64,000 bases of DNA from Tractidigestivibacter sp050946515. GTDB lineage: Bacteria; Actinomycetota; Coriobacteriia; Coriobacteriales; Atopobiaceae. Location: the NCBI RefSeq assembly GCF_050946515.1, contig NZ_JBMNUX010000007.1, forward strand, positions 1 through 64,000, in the 5' to 3' direction. How positions within the stretch are numbered: position 1 is the stretch's first letter; the number at the start of each line of letters is the position of its first letter. The position numbers and the translations under genes were made by a program. The notes beneath the pieces were generated by a model that was not told the origin of the DNA, made no database searches, and saw only the letters and a list, made by a program, of their open reading frames with translations. Positions 44,118 to 53,717 of the stretch are shown here, piece by piece.

Positions 44118-47072
44118 ATGAGTGACACCGCATCATCTTTTCAGAAGGACTTCCTGACGCCGGACCCTTCGCTTGCCCCAGGCAGCGTCCACGCCGGGTT
44201 TGAGGTTCTTTCCGCAACGCCCGTCCCCGAGGTCTCCGGAACCATCTACGTTATGCGCCACCAAGCAAGCGGCGCTCGCGCCATGTGGATTGCTTGCGCC
44301 GACAACAACAAGTCGTTCGCAATTGCCTTCAAGACCCCGCCGGCAGATGACACGGGCGTCTTCCACATCATTGAGCACTCGGTTCTTTGCGGCTCTGACG
44401 ACTACCCCGTGAAGGAGCCTTTTGTCCATCTGCTGAAGACGTCCATGCAGACGTTTCTGAACGCCCTCACCTTTAGCGACAAGACCATGTACCCCGTGGC
44501 CTCTACCAACACTGCCGACCTGGAGAACCTCATGGGCGTCTATCTTGACGCCGTCCTTCACCCGGCAATCTACCAGCGTCCTCGCATCTTCCAGCAGGAA
44601 GGCTGGCATTACGAGCTCTCCGAGGACGGCTCTACGCTCAGCAGAAACGGCGTCGTCTTGAACGAGATGCGCGGCGCCCTTTCCGACCCGGACGAGACTC
44701 TTTACCTTGAGATCCAGCGTGCGCTCTTCCCCGACACGCCGTACCACTATGAGTCGGGCGGCACTCCCGAGGCCATCCCCACCCTTACGTACCAGGGCTT
44801 TATTGACGCGCACGCCCGCCATTACACGCTTGCCAACAGCTACACGATCTTCTATGGCGACATGGACATTGACCGCGAGCTTGCCTTTGTCGACAAGCGT
44901 TTCCAAAACGCAGCAGACCGCCAGGCTGGTGCGCCAAACCCGCTTCCCGCGCAGGCGCCGCTTCGCGCAAACGACAAGAGCTTCTCGATGGCAACTACGC
45001 CGGACAACGCTTCCGTCGGCCTTGCTTACGTGATCAAGAACCCCACCCGCCAGCGCACCTTGGCAGTGGACGTTCTTCTCGACGCGCTTTGTGGCTCAAA
45101 CGAAGCGCCGCTCAAGAGGCGTGTTCTGGACGAGGGGCTTGCAAACGACTTCCAGTACGCGCTGGTGGACGACGTTCTGCAGCCTCACGTGGTCTTTGAG
45201 CTCAAGGGGGCCCGCGAGGGAGCGGCCCAGCACTTCCGCAGCCTGGTCGAAAAGTACTGCTCGCAGCTGTCCAAGGAGGGGATTCCCAAGGAGAAGCTCT
45301 CCGCCTCCCTCGCCCAGGCCGAGTTCAATCTTCGTGAGGGAGACTACGGCTACTATCCCACAGGCGTCGCTCTCTCTATGCGCGCAATGTCCAGCTGGCT
45401 TTACGACGACGAGCGCCCGTTTGACTACCTGCGCTACGAGGACGCCCTCTCCCAGCTGAAGGACGGGCTCGACAAGGGCTACTTCGAGAGGCTGCTGAGC
45501 GAGCTTGTGCCCGAAAGCGACCACACGGCTCTCGTTGAGCTTGTCGCCTCCGACAAGGAAAATGGAGGAAGCGACACGCGGGAGCTTGCGGAGAAGCTCG
45601 CCGCCATGAGCCCCGAGGAGCGCAAGAGAATTTCCGACGACGTCCTGGCGCTCCGCTCAGAGCAGGAGGCTCCCGACAAGCCTGAGGACTTGGCGAAGCT
45701 GCCCACGCTGGGAGTCGCTGACATCCTCGAACCCAAGGCCGAGCCCCAGCCCGCCCGCCCCGAGGCGCCGCTCCCCTGCATCGCGCACGAGCTCGACACC
45801 CACAAGATCGACTACGTCTACCACTACTTTGACATTCGCCGCGTCGGAGCCGCCGAGCTTCCCTACGTCGGAATCCTGCTTGACCTTCTCGGCAAGCTGG
45901 ACACCAAGCTCCACACGGCCTCGGAGCTAGACACGCTGATCGAGCAGAACCTAGGCGGGCTCAGCTTCTTCTGCGAGACCTATGGCGACGATGACGACCT
46001 CTCGAGCGCGCGCCCGGCGCTTGTGGTATCGGCCTCTGCGCTCTCCGAGAACGTCGAGGCACTGGCCACCATTCCGCAGGAGGTCTGGGGCAAGACGCTC
46101 TACTTTGACCTCGACCGCATTCACGACATCCTGATGCAGCGAAAAGTTGCCATGGAGCAGGACTTCATCACCAGCGGCCATGCGGCTGCGCTCGCGCGCG
46201 CAACGTCTTGCTTCTCGGCGGCCGCGCTTGTCTCCAACAAGATTGCCGGCATCGACTACTACCTCTTCTTGAAGAAGCTCCTTGCCAACTGGAACTATCG
46301 CAAGACCGTGCTGCCTGACATCCTGTGCAACCTTGCCGACCGAATCTTTACCGCCGACGAAGTCACGGTGAGCTTTACGGGATCTGCCGAGGATCGCGAG
46401 CGTTTCTGGGCGGCGGGCGGCACCCTTGGCCTTGAGGAGCAGGGCCACAACGTATGCGAGCACCGCTTGGAGATGCCTTCGTGCGAGGTCAAGCGCGAAG
46501 GATTTGCGATTCCGTCCGACGTCAGCTACGTCGTGCGTGCGAGCGCACCGGTTGACATCGACAAGGGAAACCTTGGCACCTGGGCGGTTGCGTCAAGCGC
46601 ACTCTCGCTCGACTACCTGTGGAACAGGGTCCGCGTGAAGGGCGGCGCATATGGCGTCGGCTTCCGCGTCAGCGTCGACGGGCTTCGCCGCTTCTGGTCG
46701 TTCCGCGACCCAGGCGTGAGCAGCACGCTTGCCAGCTACGACCAGGCCTCCGCATGGCTTGGGGGCTGGCAGCCGACCGACGACGAGCTCACCGGCTACA
46801 TCGTCTCGTCCGTCGCGAGCATCGACGCGCCCGTGAAGCCTAGGCAGCTGGCAAGGCGCCAGGACATCGACCTCTTCAACAACCGTGCGCTTGACTGGCG
46901 AAACACGATGCGCGAGCAGGTGCTTTCCGTGAGCGCGGCCGACGTGCGAGCGCTTGCTCCTGCCATCGCTCCCGGTGCGTCGCCCGAAGCCGTCTGCGTC
47001 TTTGGGCCCAAGGCAGCTCTTGATGCGTCTGACGCCAACCTCGAAGTAACGGAGCTGGTCGGAAAGGAGTAG
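44118..47072 (+). CDS. M16C zinc metallopeptidase, presequence-protease type
   Basis: This is 984 residues, the normal length of one-chain M16C peptidases that degrade peptides inside a two-bowl chamber. The zinc motif is HIIEH (residues 83-87) in VFHIIEHSVLCGSDDYPVKE. The N-terminal half ends around 450, a hinge of charged helices follows, and the second, inactive half carries RVKGGAYGVGFR near the C terminus. There is no signal peptide, so it is probably cytoplasmic. AGGAGG precedes the ATG. Confidence 0.93.
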   Translation: MSDTASSFQKDFLTPDPSLAPGSVHAGFEVLSATPVPEVSGTIYVMRHQASGARAMWIACADNNKSFAIAFKTPPADDTGVFHIIEHSVLCGSDDYPVKEPFVHLLKTSMQTFLNALTFSDKTMYPVASTNTADLENLMGVYLDAVLHPAIYQRPRIFQQEGWHYELSEDGSTLSRNGVVLNEMRGALSDPDETLYLEIQRALFPDTPYHYESGGTPEAIPTLTYQGFIDAHARHYTLANSYTIFYGDMDIDRELAFVDKRFQNAADRQAGAPNPLPAQAPLRANDKSFSMATTPDNASVGLAYVIKNPTRQRTLAVDVLLDALCGSNEAPLKRRVLDEGLANDFQYALVDDVLQPHVVFELKGAREGAAQHFRSLVEKYCSQLSKEGIPKEKLSASLAQAEFNLREGDYGYYPTGVALSMRAMSSWLYDDERPFDYLRYEDALSQLKDGLDKGYFERLLSELVPESDHTALVELVASDKENGGSDTRELAEKLAAMSPEERKRISDDVLALRSEQEAPDKPEDLAKLPTLGVADILEPKAEPQPARPEAPLPCIAHELDTHKIDYVYHYFDIRRVGAAELPYVGILLDLLGKLDTKLHTASELDTLIEQNLGGLSFFCETYGDDDDLSSARPALVVSASALSENVEALATIPQEVWGKTLYFDLDRIHDILMQRKVAMEQDFITSGHAAALARATSCFSAAALVSNKIAGIDYYLFLKKLLANWNYRKTVLPDILCNLADRIFTADEVTVSFTGSAEDRERFWAAGGTLGLEEQGHNVCEHRLEMPSCEVKREGFAIPSDVSYVVRASAPVDIDKGNLGTWAVASSALSLDYLWNRVRVKGGAYGVGFRVSVDGLRRFWSFRDPGVSSTLASYDQASAWLGGWQPTDDELTGYIVSSVASIDAPVKPRQLARRQDIDLFNNRALDWRNTMREQVLSVSAADVRALAPAIAPGASPEAVCVFGPKAALDASDANLEVTELVGKE

Positions 47073-47231
47073 CTCCCGGCGCACGACGCCGCATGGCGAG
47101 CTCCCGCACAATGGGGAGGCGCCCCGCGGACACGAGGCGAGCCCCACGCGACCGGCAGGCACCCCTTACGACAAGAGTCGCCACCTGCGGATGCGCCGGA
47201 GGGCCCCAAGCGGCAGGGCGGCAATCCAGAG

Positions 47232-47271
47232 AGGGCCCCGCGCGGCAGGGCTGGCTGTCGCGCGGGGCCCT
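47232..47271. terminator. GC-rich hairpin between convergent genes
   Basis: AGGGCCCCGCGCG (47232-47244) and CGCGCGGGGCCCT (47259-47271) are perfectly complementary over 13 bp. It sits between the convergent M16C and nitroreductase genes. The rest of the 230-bp gap holds nothing recognised. Confidence 0.65.
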
Positions 47272-47302
47272 CGTCGCCCGTCGTGTGGAGCACGCGGCGA
47301 AA

Positions 47303-47884
47303 CTAGATCAGCACGTCCTCAAGGGAGCGCTTCGGGACGTGGTGGACGCTCTCGGCGTCGCGCCAGTAAGCAACGCCGTGCTCATCGTCCACGTCTTCCA
47401 GGACGACCTTCTCGGCAGCAACGCCAAACGCAAGGATCAGCTCGGACGAATAGCCCTGCTCCGCCGTTCCCATGATCTCGTCGACGTCCTTGTCAAAGCT
47501 GCGCAGCATGCAGCAGCGCACTCCGCGCGTCGTCGCTGCCAGCGACATGGTCTGCGCGGCAATGCCCGTGTCGATCAGGCGAATGGCGTTGTCAGCCATC
47601 TTCGTGGGAGCGCAGATGGCGATGTAGCCTTGCGGACGCTCGCCGACAGCGGGCCCGTCCCAATCCTTCAGAAGCGCCGCCCAATGCAGTCGAGCAAAAA
47701 TCGCTTTCTTCTCAGCCTCGGTCTCGGCAATGTGAAAGCGCAGTAGCTGCAAGTTGTTGCCGCACGGAGCAAAGCGCGCCACGTTCACGAACGCCGTCAG
47801 GTCGTCCACGCTTAGCGGCTCGTCCTCCTGGAACCTTCGCACTGTACGCGATGCTTTCACCAGGTCCGAAAAGCTCTTCCCCAT
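47303..47884 (-). CDS. Nitroreductase family flavoprotein
   Basis: This is 193 residues. SRTVRRFQEDEPLSVDDL is the FMN-phosphate site, and ARFAPCGNNLQLLRFHI and AAQTMSLAATTRGVRCCML are the other family blocks. Such enzymes reduce nitro or quinone compounds with NAD(P)H. The natural substrate is unknown. It stands on the minus strand, 78 bp after the aminotransferase gene. Confidence 0.9.
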   Translation of the reverse strand: MGKSFSDLVKASRTVRRFQEDEPLSVDDLTAFVNVARFAPCGNNLQLLRFHIAETEAEKKAIFARLHWAALLKDWDGPAVGERPQGYIAICAPTKMADNAIRLIDTGIAAQTMSLAATTRGVRCCMLRSFDKDVDEIMGTAEQGYSSELILAFGVAAEKVVLEDVDDEHGVAYWRDAESVHHVPKRSLEDVLI

Positions 47885-47962
47885 ACTACATGCCCCCTCG
47901 GCATCTCGCTCCCAACGAGACGCCTGGTCACGGCGCTGCCCTACGTGAGCAAACGCCTCTGT

Positions 47963-49123
47963 CTATATTCCTGCCGCGGCAATCCTCCGGCAGGCCTCAC
48001 GAAGTTGCTCGGGGGGCATGACCAGCGCAAAGCGCACGTAGCCCTCCCCCGACGGTCCAAAGCTTGAACCCGGCGTGACGACGACGCCGGACTTCTCCAT
48101 AAGGTCAAGGACAAACTGGACAGAATCGGTGCGACCACCAGGAATCTTTGCCCACACGAACATGGTTCCGGTTCCGGTCGGGCGCTCCCAGCCAGCCTCC
48201 TCAAGACCGTCGCAAAGGGCGCGGCGGCGCTCCTCGTATTGATGGCGCTGCGTCTCAACTTGCTCGCGCGGACCAGTCAAGCAAGCGATGGCAGCATCTT
48301 GCTCGGGCAAGAACATGCCAAAGTCAACTTGGCTGCGAAGCTTGCGCGTTGCGGCAATGATGTCGGGGCGACCGACCAAGAAGGAAAGGCGCGCGCCCGT
48401 CACGTTGAACGACTTGGAGAGCGAGAGGAACTCCACGCCCACCTCGCGAGCCCCCGGATACTGGAAGAAGCTTCCGCCAGGAGTCGGGCCGTCGATGATG
48501 TCGGAATAAGCGTTGTCGTGAATGATCACGATGTCGTGAGCCTTGGCAAAGGCGATGACCTGCGCGTAGACCTCGGGCGTTCCGACGGAGCCCACGGGGT
48601 TTGCCGGCAGCGAGACAATCATGTACTTGGCGGCGTCGGCAACGTCGTCGGGAATGCCCTCCACCCAAGGCAAGAAGTCATGCTCGGCGGTCAGGGGGTA
48701 GAACCAAGGCTTTGCGCCAACGAGAAGTGCGGAGCCTTGGAAGATGGGATAGCAAGGATCGGGGACAAGCACCGTGTCGCCAGGGTTTGCAAGAGCCGAG
48801 CAAAGATGGCTCATGCCTTCCTGAGTGCCTCGGCAGCTCATGACCATGTCAGGCGTGATGCCCTCCACTCCAAAGCGGCTTGCGTAGTAATCGCAAACAG
48901 CCTTCAGAAGCTCGTCCTTGTCGTGCAAGGCGTACTTCCAGTTGTTCGGGTCAGACGCGCTTTCCCGAAGCGCATCGATCACGTGCTGGGGCGGCCTGAA
49001 GTCGGGCGTGCCAACAGAGAGGTCCATAACGTCGCGACCCTTTGCCTCAAGCTCGCGGCGGCGCGCGTTCAAAGACGCAAAGACCTCCGCTCCAAACAGG
49101 TCGACTTTCTTCGAGAACTGCAT
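47963..49123 (-). CDS. Class I aminotransferase, DapL/alanine-aminotransferase-like
   Basis: This is about 386 residues. It is a fold-type I PLP enzyme. VMDLSVGTPDFRPPQHVIDA, LVPDPCYPIFQGSALLVGA, SLPANPVGSVGTPEVYAQ and the PLP-lysine block SLSKSFNVTGARLSFLVG are seen. The pattern is closest to LL-diaminopimelate aminotransferase-like proteins, but the substrate cannot be fixed by sequence. The ATG at 49123 gives the natural N terminus; an in-frame TTG at 49132 has no proper spacing to a ribosome site. Confidence 0.83.
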   Translation of the reverse strand: MQFSKKVDLFGAEVFASLNARRRELEAKGRDVMDLSVGTPDFRPPQHVIDALRESASDPNNWKYALHDKDELLKAVCDYYASRFGVEGITPDMVMSCRGTQEGMSHLCSALANPGDTVLVPDPCYPIFQGSALLVGAKPWFYPLTAEHDFLPWVEGIPDDVADAAKYMIVSLPANPVGSVGTPEVYAQVIAFAKAHDIVIIHDNAYSDIIDGPTPGGSFFQYPGAREVGVEFLSLSKSFNVTGARLSFLVGRPDIIAATRKLRSQVDFGMFLPEQDAAIACLTGPREQVETQRHQYEERRRALCDGLEEAGWERPTGTGTMFVWAKIPGGRTDSVQFVLDLMEKSGVVVTPGSSFGPSGEGYVRFALVMPPEQLREACRRIAAAGI

Positions 49124-49132
49124 CTGAATCAA

Positions 49133-49610
49133 ATCCCTTCCCGTGAGAGGTGCACAGGAAGAAATCTAGCCCATCCAGAAGCGAGGCAAAAAATAGGCAG
49201 CGCAATCGTTACATTCGGGAGCCGCCACGCCCGCCCCATCCCCGCCCGGCGCGCCAGAGCCTCGCCCCGTGGACAGAATGTGAAGCCGACTTGTGGCCAA
49301 ATCTGGCGGGCACACAATACCTTGTGCCTTATGTGTCCTCTTGCGGTCCGACATGTGTCTTACTTTTGGGGCTGTTGGTTAAGTGCTTGATGTTTAGCCA
49401 TTTCCTCACCTGCGAGAACGCAGCAATATGGCTCCGTGAAAGCCGCTCACCGAACAACAATATGTGGGGGCGATTCTCAACACAGACCACAATAGGTTGC
49501 GGTATAGTTGTCTTCGCCGCACCGCGGATAGGCGTCCCGCGGAGGCAAAAAGTAGCATTACCGCACGTCAGACGCGCTAAAAACTTTGCACGTAAGAAGG
49601 ATGTGGAACC
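49133..49610. promoter_or_regulatory. Upstream region of nrdD
   Basis: This 478-bp gap holds no gene. ACACAATACCTTGTGC (49312-49327) resembles an NrdR box, the operator of ribonucleotide reductase genes, and lies about 285 bp before nrdD. An extended -10 like sequence (TGCGGTATAGT, near 49498-49508) may be the nrdD promoter. Both assignments are weak. Confidence 0.35.
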
Positions 49611-51833
49611 ATGAAGATCATCAAGCGCAATGGCTCAGAAGTCACCTTCGACGTCACGAAGATTGAGAATGCCATCTCCAAGGCCAACCAAGAGGTCCCC
49701 GAGGACGAGCGCCTCACCGAGCGTGAGATTCGCTTCGCCTCCCTCAACGTTACCGACGAGTGCATGGAGGCCGGCCACACCGTGACCGTCGAGGAGGTCC
49801 AGGACCTCGTTGAGGACCAGCTGATGGCCCTCGATCACTTCTCCGTCGCCCGCAAGTACATCATCTATCGCTATGTCCAGAACCAGAAGCGCCAGAAGAA
49901 CACGACAGATGACAAGATCCTCTCGCTGATTGAATGCAACAACGAGGAGGTCAAGCAGGAGAACTCCAACAAGAACCCCACCGTCGTCTCCGTCCAGCGC
50001 GACTACATGGCTGGCGAGGTCTCCAAGGACCTCACGATGCGCGACCTTCTTCCCGCCGACATCGTGAAGGCTCACGAGGAGGGCATCATCCACTTCCATG
50101 ATGCCGACTACTACGCGCAGCACATGCACAACTGCGACCTCATCAACCTCGACGACATGCTGCAGAACGGCACGGTCATCTCCGGCACGCTCATCGAGCG
50201 CCCGCACAGCTTCTCCACCGCCTGCAACATCGCAACGCAGATCATCGCCCAGGTGGCCTCCTGCCAGTACGGCGGCCAGTCCATCTCGCTGACGCACCTC
50301 GCTCCGTTCGTCGACGTCTCCCGCAAGAAGATCCGTCGCCAGGTGTACGCCGAGATGGAGACCATCGGCTTCAAGGCCACGCCCGAGCAGATCGACGAGA
50401 TCGTCGAGAAGCGCCTTCACGACGAGGTCTCGCGCGGCGTCCAGACCATCCAGTACCAGGTTGTCACCCTTATGACCACCAACGGCCAGGCGCCGTTCAT
50501 CACGGTCTTCATGTACCTCAACGAGGCGCGCAACCAGCAGGAGAAGCAGGACCTGGCCCTGATCATCGAGGAGATGCTCCGCCAGCGCTACCAGGGCGTC
50601 AAGAACGAGAAGGGCGTCTGGATCACGCCGGCATTCCCCAAGCTCATCTACGTGCTTGAGGACGACAACATCCACGAGGGCGACCCGTACTTCTACCTCA
50701 CCAAGATGGCTGCCAAGTGCACCGCCAAGCGCATGGTGCCTGACTACATCTCCGAGAAGAAGATGCGCGAGTACAAGCTTTCCAAGGGCGAGAAGCCGGG
50801 CGAGGGCGACGTCTACACCTGCATGGGCTGCCGCTCCTTCCTGACCCCCGACCGCTCTGGCAACGGCTTTGACAACGTCGCCAAGGCAAAGAACTACGAG
50901 CCGGGCAAGCCTAAGTACTACGGCCGCTTCAACCAGGGCGTCGTTACCATCAACCTGCCTGACGTCGCGCTTTCTTCCGGCGGCGACATGGACAAGTTCT
51001 GGGAGATCTTCGACGAGCGCCTTGAGCTTTGCCACCGTGCCCTTCGCTGCCGTCACGACCGCCTTTGCGGCACGCTCTCCGACGCTGCTCCCATCCTTTG
51101 GCAGTACGGCGCTCTGGCCCGTCTGGACAAGGGCGAGACCATCGACAAGCTTCTGTATGGCGGCTACTCCACCATCAGCCTTGGCTACGCTGGCCTTTAC
51201 GAGTGCGTGAAGTACATGACCGGCAAGTCTCACACCGACGAGGAGGCCAAGCCCTTCGCCCTGCAGGTCATGCAGCACATGAACGACAAGTGCGGCGAGT
51301 GGAAGGCTGCCGAGAACATCGATTACTCGCTGTACGGCACGCCGCTTGAGTCCACCACGTACAAGTTCGCCAAGTGCCTGCAGCGCCGCTTCGGCATCGT
51401 CAAGGGCATCACGGACCACGGCTACATCACGAACTCTTACCACGTGAACGTTCGCGAGGACATCGACGCCTTCACGAAGCTCAAGTTTGAGTCCGAGTTC
51501 CAGCGCCTGTCCCCTGGCGGAGCAATCTCTTACGTCGAGGTTCCCAACATGCAGGACAACCTGGAGGCCGTCATCCGCGTCATCCAGTACATCTACGACA
51601 ACATCATGTACGCCGAGCTCAACACCAAGTCTGACTACTGCCAGGTTTGCGGCTACGACGGCGAGATCAAGATCGTGGAGGACGACGGCAAGCTGGTTTG
51701 GGAGTGCCCGAAGTGCGGCAACCGTGACCAGTCCAAGCTGAACGTTGCCCGCCGTACCTGCGGCTATATTGGCACCCAGTTCTGGAACCAGGGACGCACC
51801 GAGGAGATTCGTGACCGCGTGCTGCACCTGTAG
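49611..51833 (+). CDS. nrdD: Anaerobic ribonucleoside-triphosphate reductase
   Basis: This is 740 residues. It makes deoxyribonucleotides without oxygen by a glycyl radical. The N-terminal ATP-cone (MKIIKRNGSEVTFDVTKIEN) controls activity. The catalytic barrel has HDADYYAQHMHNCDLINLDD. The C terminus carries two CxxC pairs (CQVCGYDG and CPKCGN) for zinc and the radical loop RRTCGYIGTQFWNQG. All needed residues are present. nrdG follows after a 150-bp gap with a large hairpin. It is an anaerobe marker. Confidence 0.97.
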   Translation: MKIIKRNGSEVTFDVTKIENAISKANQEVPEDERLTEREIRFASLNVTDECMEAGHTVTVEEVQDLVEDQLMALDHFSVARKYIIYRYVQNQKRQKNTTDDKILSLIECNNEEVKQENSNKNPTVVSVQRDYMAGEVSKDLTMRDLLPADIVKAHEEGIIHFHDADYYAQHMHNCDLINLDDMLQNGTVISGTLIERPHSFSTACNIATQIIAQVASCQYGGQSISLTHLAPFVDVSRKKIRRQVYAEMETIGFKATPEQIDEIVEKRLHDEVSRGVQTIQYQVVTLMTTNGQAPFITVFMYLNEARNQQEKQDLALIIEEMLRQRYQGVKNEKGVWITPAFPKLIYVLEDDNIHEGDPYFYLTKMAAKCTAKRMVPDYISEKKMREYKLSKGEKPGEGDVYTCMGCRSFLTPDRSGNGFDNVAKAKNYEPGKPKYYGRFNQGVVTINLPDVALSSGGDMDKFWEIFDERLELCHRALRCRHDRLCGTLSDAAPILWQYGALARLDKGETIDKLLYGGYSTISLGYAGLYECVKYMTGKSHTDEEAKPFALQVMQHMNDKCGEWKAAENIDYSLYGTPLESTTYKFAKCLQRRFGIVKGITDHGYITNSYHVNVREDIDAFTKLKFESEFQRLSPGGAISYVEVPNMQDNLEAVIRVIQYIYDNIMYAELNTKSDYCQVCGYDGEIKIVEDDGKLVWECPKCGNRDQSKLNVARRTCGYIGTQFWNQGRTEEIRDRVLHL

Positions 51834-51851
51834 GATTTAGCGTATTTGGGG

Positions 51852-51921
51852 GTCGCCCCCATGTCCTATGCCGTTAGGCATTCGTGCCTCGCGACTCACG
51901 GCTTAAGGACATGGGGGCGAC
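51852..51921 (+). promoter_or_regulatory. Large nested hairpin between nrdD and nrdG
   Basis: GTCGCCCCCATGTCCT (51852-51867) is perfectly inverted at 51906-51921. Inside are GCCGT/ACGGC and AGGCA/TGCCT closed by a TTCG tetraloop. No U tract follows. It may stabilise the nrdD message or lower nrdG expression. Confidence 0.75.
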
Positions 51922-51982
51922 TTCTTGTGACCGCAACGCGCAAGGGCCTCTCTTTGCGCAAAGAGCTTTGAGGTTGGGAAGC

Positions 51983-52531
51983 ATGAATTACGCAAACATC
52001 AAATATTGCGACATTGCAAATGGCATTGGAGTCAGGACGACGCTCTTTGTGTCTGGGTGCCGCCTGCATTGCCCCGGATGCTTCAACGAGGAGGCATGGG
52101 ACTTTCAGGCAGGCGAGCCCTTTACGAGCGAGGTAGAGGACAAGATCGTCGAGTCCCTCAAGCCGGCGCACGTGGACGGCCTTTCCGTCTTGGGCGGCGA
52201 GCCCACCGAGCCCGAGAACGCCGCTGCCTTGGCGCCGTTCCTTGAGCGCGTTCGCAAAGAGCTCCCCCAGAAGAACATCTGGATGTACACCGGCCGCACG
52301 TGGGAGCAGATCACTGGCTCGGGCGACCATGCCTCCCCCGACATCGACCGCATCTTGGCTTGTTTGGACGTTCTTGTGGATGGCCCTTGGCGCCAGGATC
52401 TGTACGACATCACGCTGCGCTTCCGCGGGTCTTCCAACCAGCGCTTGATCGACGTTCCCAAGACGCTTCAGCAAGGAAAGATCGTTCCTTGGGTTGATGA
52501 CCCGATCTTCTCGTCGCATGAGTGGGAATAG
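51983..52531 (+). CDS. nrdG: Anaerobic ribonucleotide reductase activating protein
   Basis: This is about 182 residues, a radical-SAM enzyme that puts the glycyl radical on NrdD. The iron-sulfur motif is SGCRLHCPGCFNEEAW, with three cysteines in C-x3-C-x2-C. SVLGGEPTEPENAAAL and NIWMYTGRTWEQI follow. The ATG at 51983 gives the normal N terminus (MNYANIKYCDI) with GAGGTTGGGAAGC upstream. The open frame to 51884 runs through the hairpin and is not used. Confidence 0.95.
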   Translation: MNYANIKYCDIANGIGVRTTLFVSGCRLHCPGCFNEEAWDFQAGEPFTSEVEDKIVESLKPAHVDGLSVLGGEPTEPENAAALAPFLERVRKELPQKNIWMYTGRTWEQITGSGDHASPDIDRILACLDVLVDGPWRQDLYDITLRFRGSSNQRLIDVPKTLQQGKIVPWVDDPIFSSHEWE

Positions 52532-52565
52532 CGCAACGGGCGCCACAAGCTAGCAAGCGATTGAA

Positions 52566-52590
52566 GCCGACCTTTGGGGTCGGCTTTTTT
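52566..52590 (+). terminator. Rho-independent terminator after nrdG
   Basis: GCCGACC (52566-52572) and GGTCGGC (52578-52584) are followed directly by TTTTTT. It ends the nrdD-nrdG transcript. Confidence 0.92.
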
Positions 52591-52613
52591 GCGGCTCTGG
52601 GAAGGGAGAAGGG

Positions 52614-53369
52614 CTACGGCAAGCGCGGAGTCTGGCGAAGCTCAGCCCTGACGCGGCGCCAGTCGGGAAACGAGCGCTCTAGCTGGGCGTAGAAGGCGTC
52701 GCTGTGATTGGGCACAAGAAGATGGCAAAGCTCGTGGCAGCAAACGCCCAGAAGGCATTCCTTAGGCCTTGCGGCCAGCTCGGTTGCAAGCCAAATGCGA
52801 CGGCGCTTGACGGAGCAAGACCCCCAGCGCGTCCGCATGTCGCGAACGTGCCAATCGTCGCAGCTGACGCCCACCAAGGACTGTGCCCGCGCAGAGACCT
52901 CGGGCAAGGCGCGGAGAAGCTCTTCCTTCCGCATGTGAGCGACAAGCTGCCGGCGGTATGCCACGCCCTGATCGTCCGCACCTTGGAATTTGGGCGGAAC
53001 GCAAAGCGTCACAGTGCCGGCGAGAAGATCAAGCTCGTAGCTTGGGCGGCTTGCCTCTTGCAGAAGAATCGTAAGCGGTTGGCCCCAAAGGTACGTGACG
53101 TCGCCGGAAAGGTAGCTGCATTGGCTAGCCGGCGCCTCTTGCGACTGAACGCGGGCAAGGCTCTTGGCAATCCAGCCTTCCTTCTGGCGCACGAACTCTT
53201 GGGCGCTCTGGCGGGAGCAATGCCAAGGGATGCTGAGCTCAACGCGCCCGTCATGCGTCACGCGAAGGTTCATGTTCTTTACGCGCTTGCGAGAAACCCG
53301 CACGTTGGTTCCTGCAGCAGAGATGAAAAAGCCGCCGGACGCTTTGCCGGCGGCTCTTGTTGATGCCAT
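52614..53369 (-). CDS. YgjP-type (DUF45) zinc metallopeptidase
   Basis: This is about 251 residues. The C-terminal HELCH motif, in CCHELCHLLVPNHSDAFYAQ, with a third histidine in PNH, is the zinc site of YgjP/WLM-like metalloproteins. MRTRWGSCSVKRRRIWLATE and the basic N-terminal block RKRVKNMNLRVTHDGRVEL are also family features. The substrate is not known. The ATG at 53369 has AGGGGAG upstream. It lies just after the small membrane protein gene. Confidence 0.88.
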   Translation of the reverse strand: MASTRAAGKASGGFFISAAGTNVRVSRKRVKNMNLRVTHDGRVELSIPWHCSRQSAQEFVRQKEGWIAKSLARVQSQEAPASQCSYLSGDVTYLWGQPLTILLQEASRPSYELDLLAGTVTLCVPPKFQGADDQGVAYRRQLVAHMRKEELLRALPEVSARAQSLVGVSCDDWHVRDMRTRWGSCSVKRRRIWLATELAARPKECLLGVCCHELCHLLVPNHSDAFYAQLERSFPDWRRVRAELRQTPRLP

Positions 53370-53380
53370 GCAAGCTCCCC

Positions 53381-53638
53381 TTATGCGCGCGCCACGTGAG
53401 AGCAGCCCCAGACAAACGCGCAGATGGCCAAGATGACCGCCAAAGCTGGGACGCCGACGACGCCCAGCAGAAGCGTTCCCAGGAAGAGCCATCCAAAGAC
53501 GCTGAACGTGACACGGATGGTCCAGCCAATCAGCTTGAAAACAAGACCGACAACCGCGAACAAAAGCCAGATGCCCAGCGCGACGAGCATGGCAGGGGCC
53601 AGCAACGCCGCAAGCATAACTGCCAGCAAGGTGAACAT
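53381..53638 (-). CDS. Small hydrophobic membrane protein
   Basis: This is 85 residues with two or three membrane helices and almost no soluble part. GGGAGAGGAG precedes the ATG, which supports it as real. No family was recognised. It lies 11 bp before the DUF45 gene and may be cotranscribed. Confidence 0.7.
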   Translation of the reverse strand: MFTLLAVMLAALLAPAMLVALGIWLLFAVVGLVFKLIGWTIRVTFSVFGWLFLGTLLLGVVGVPALAVILAICAFVWGCSHVARA

Positions 53639-53717
53639 CTTTGCTCCTCTCCCCCGCTCGTTAAGCGGACAACGTGGACTGATAATGTGCGTATCCTACC
53701 CAAAGCAAGCTTATACG

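Noticed and set aside
49635..51827. 730-residue ORF antisense to nrdD
   Set aside because: nrdD is a clear full-length match to its family. The antisense frame is a shadow of strong GC codon bias, as are the long antisense ORFs opposite the OPT, PTS and aminotransferase genes.
53381..53638. Small membrane ORF as a type I toxin
   Set aside because: It has 85 residues and a good ribosome site, and no antitoxin RNA promoter was seen. Toxin peptides are usually shorter.
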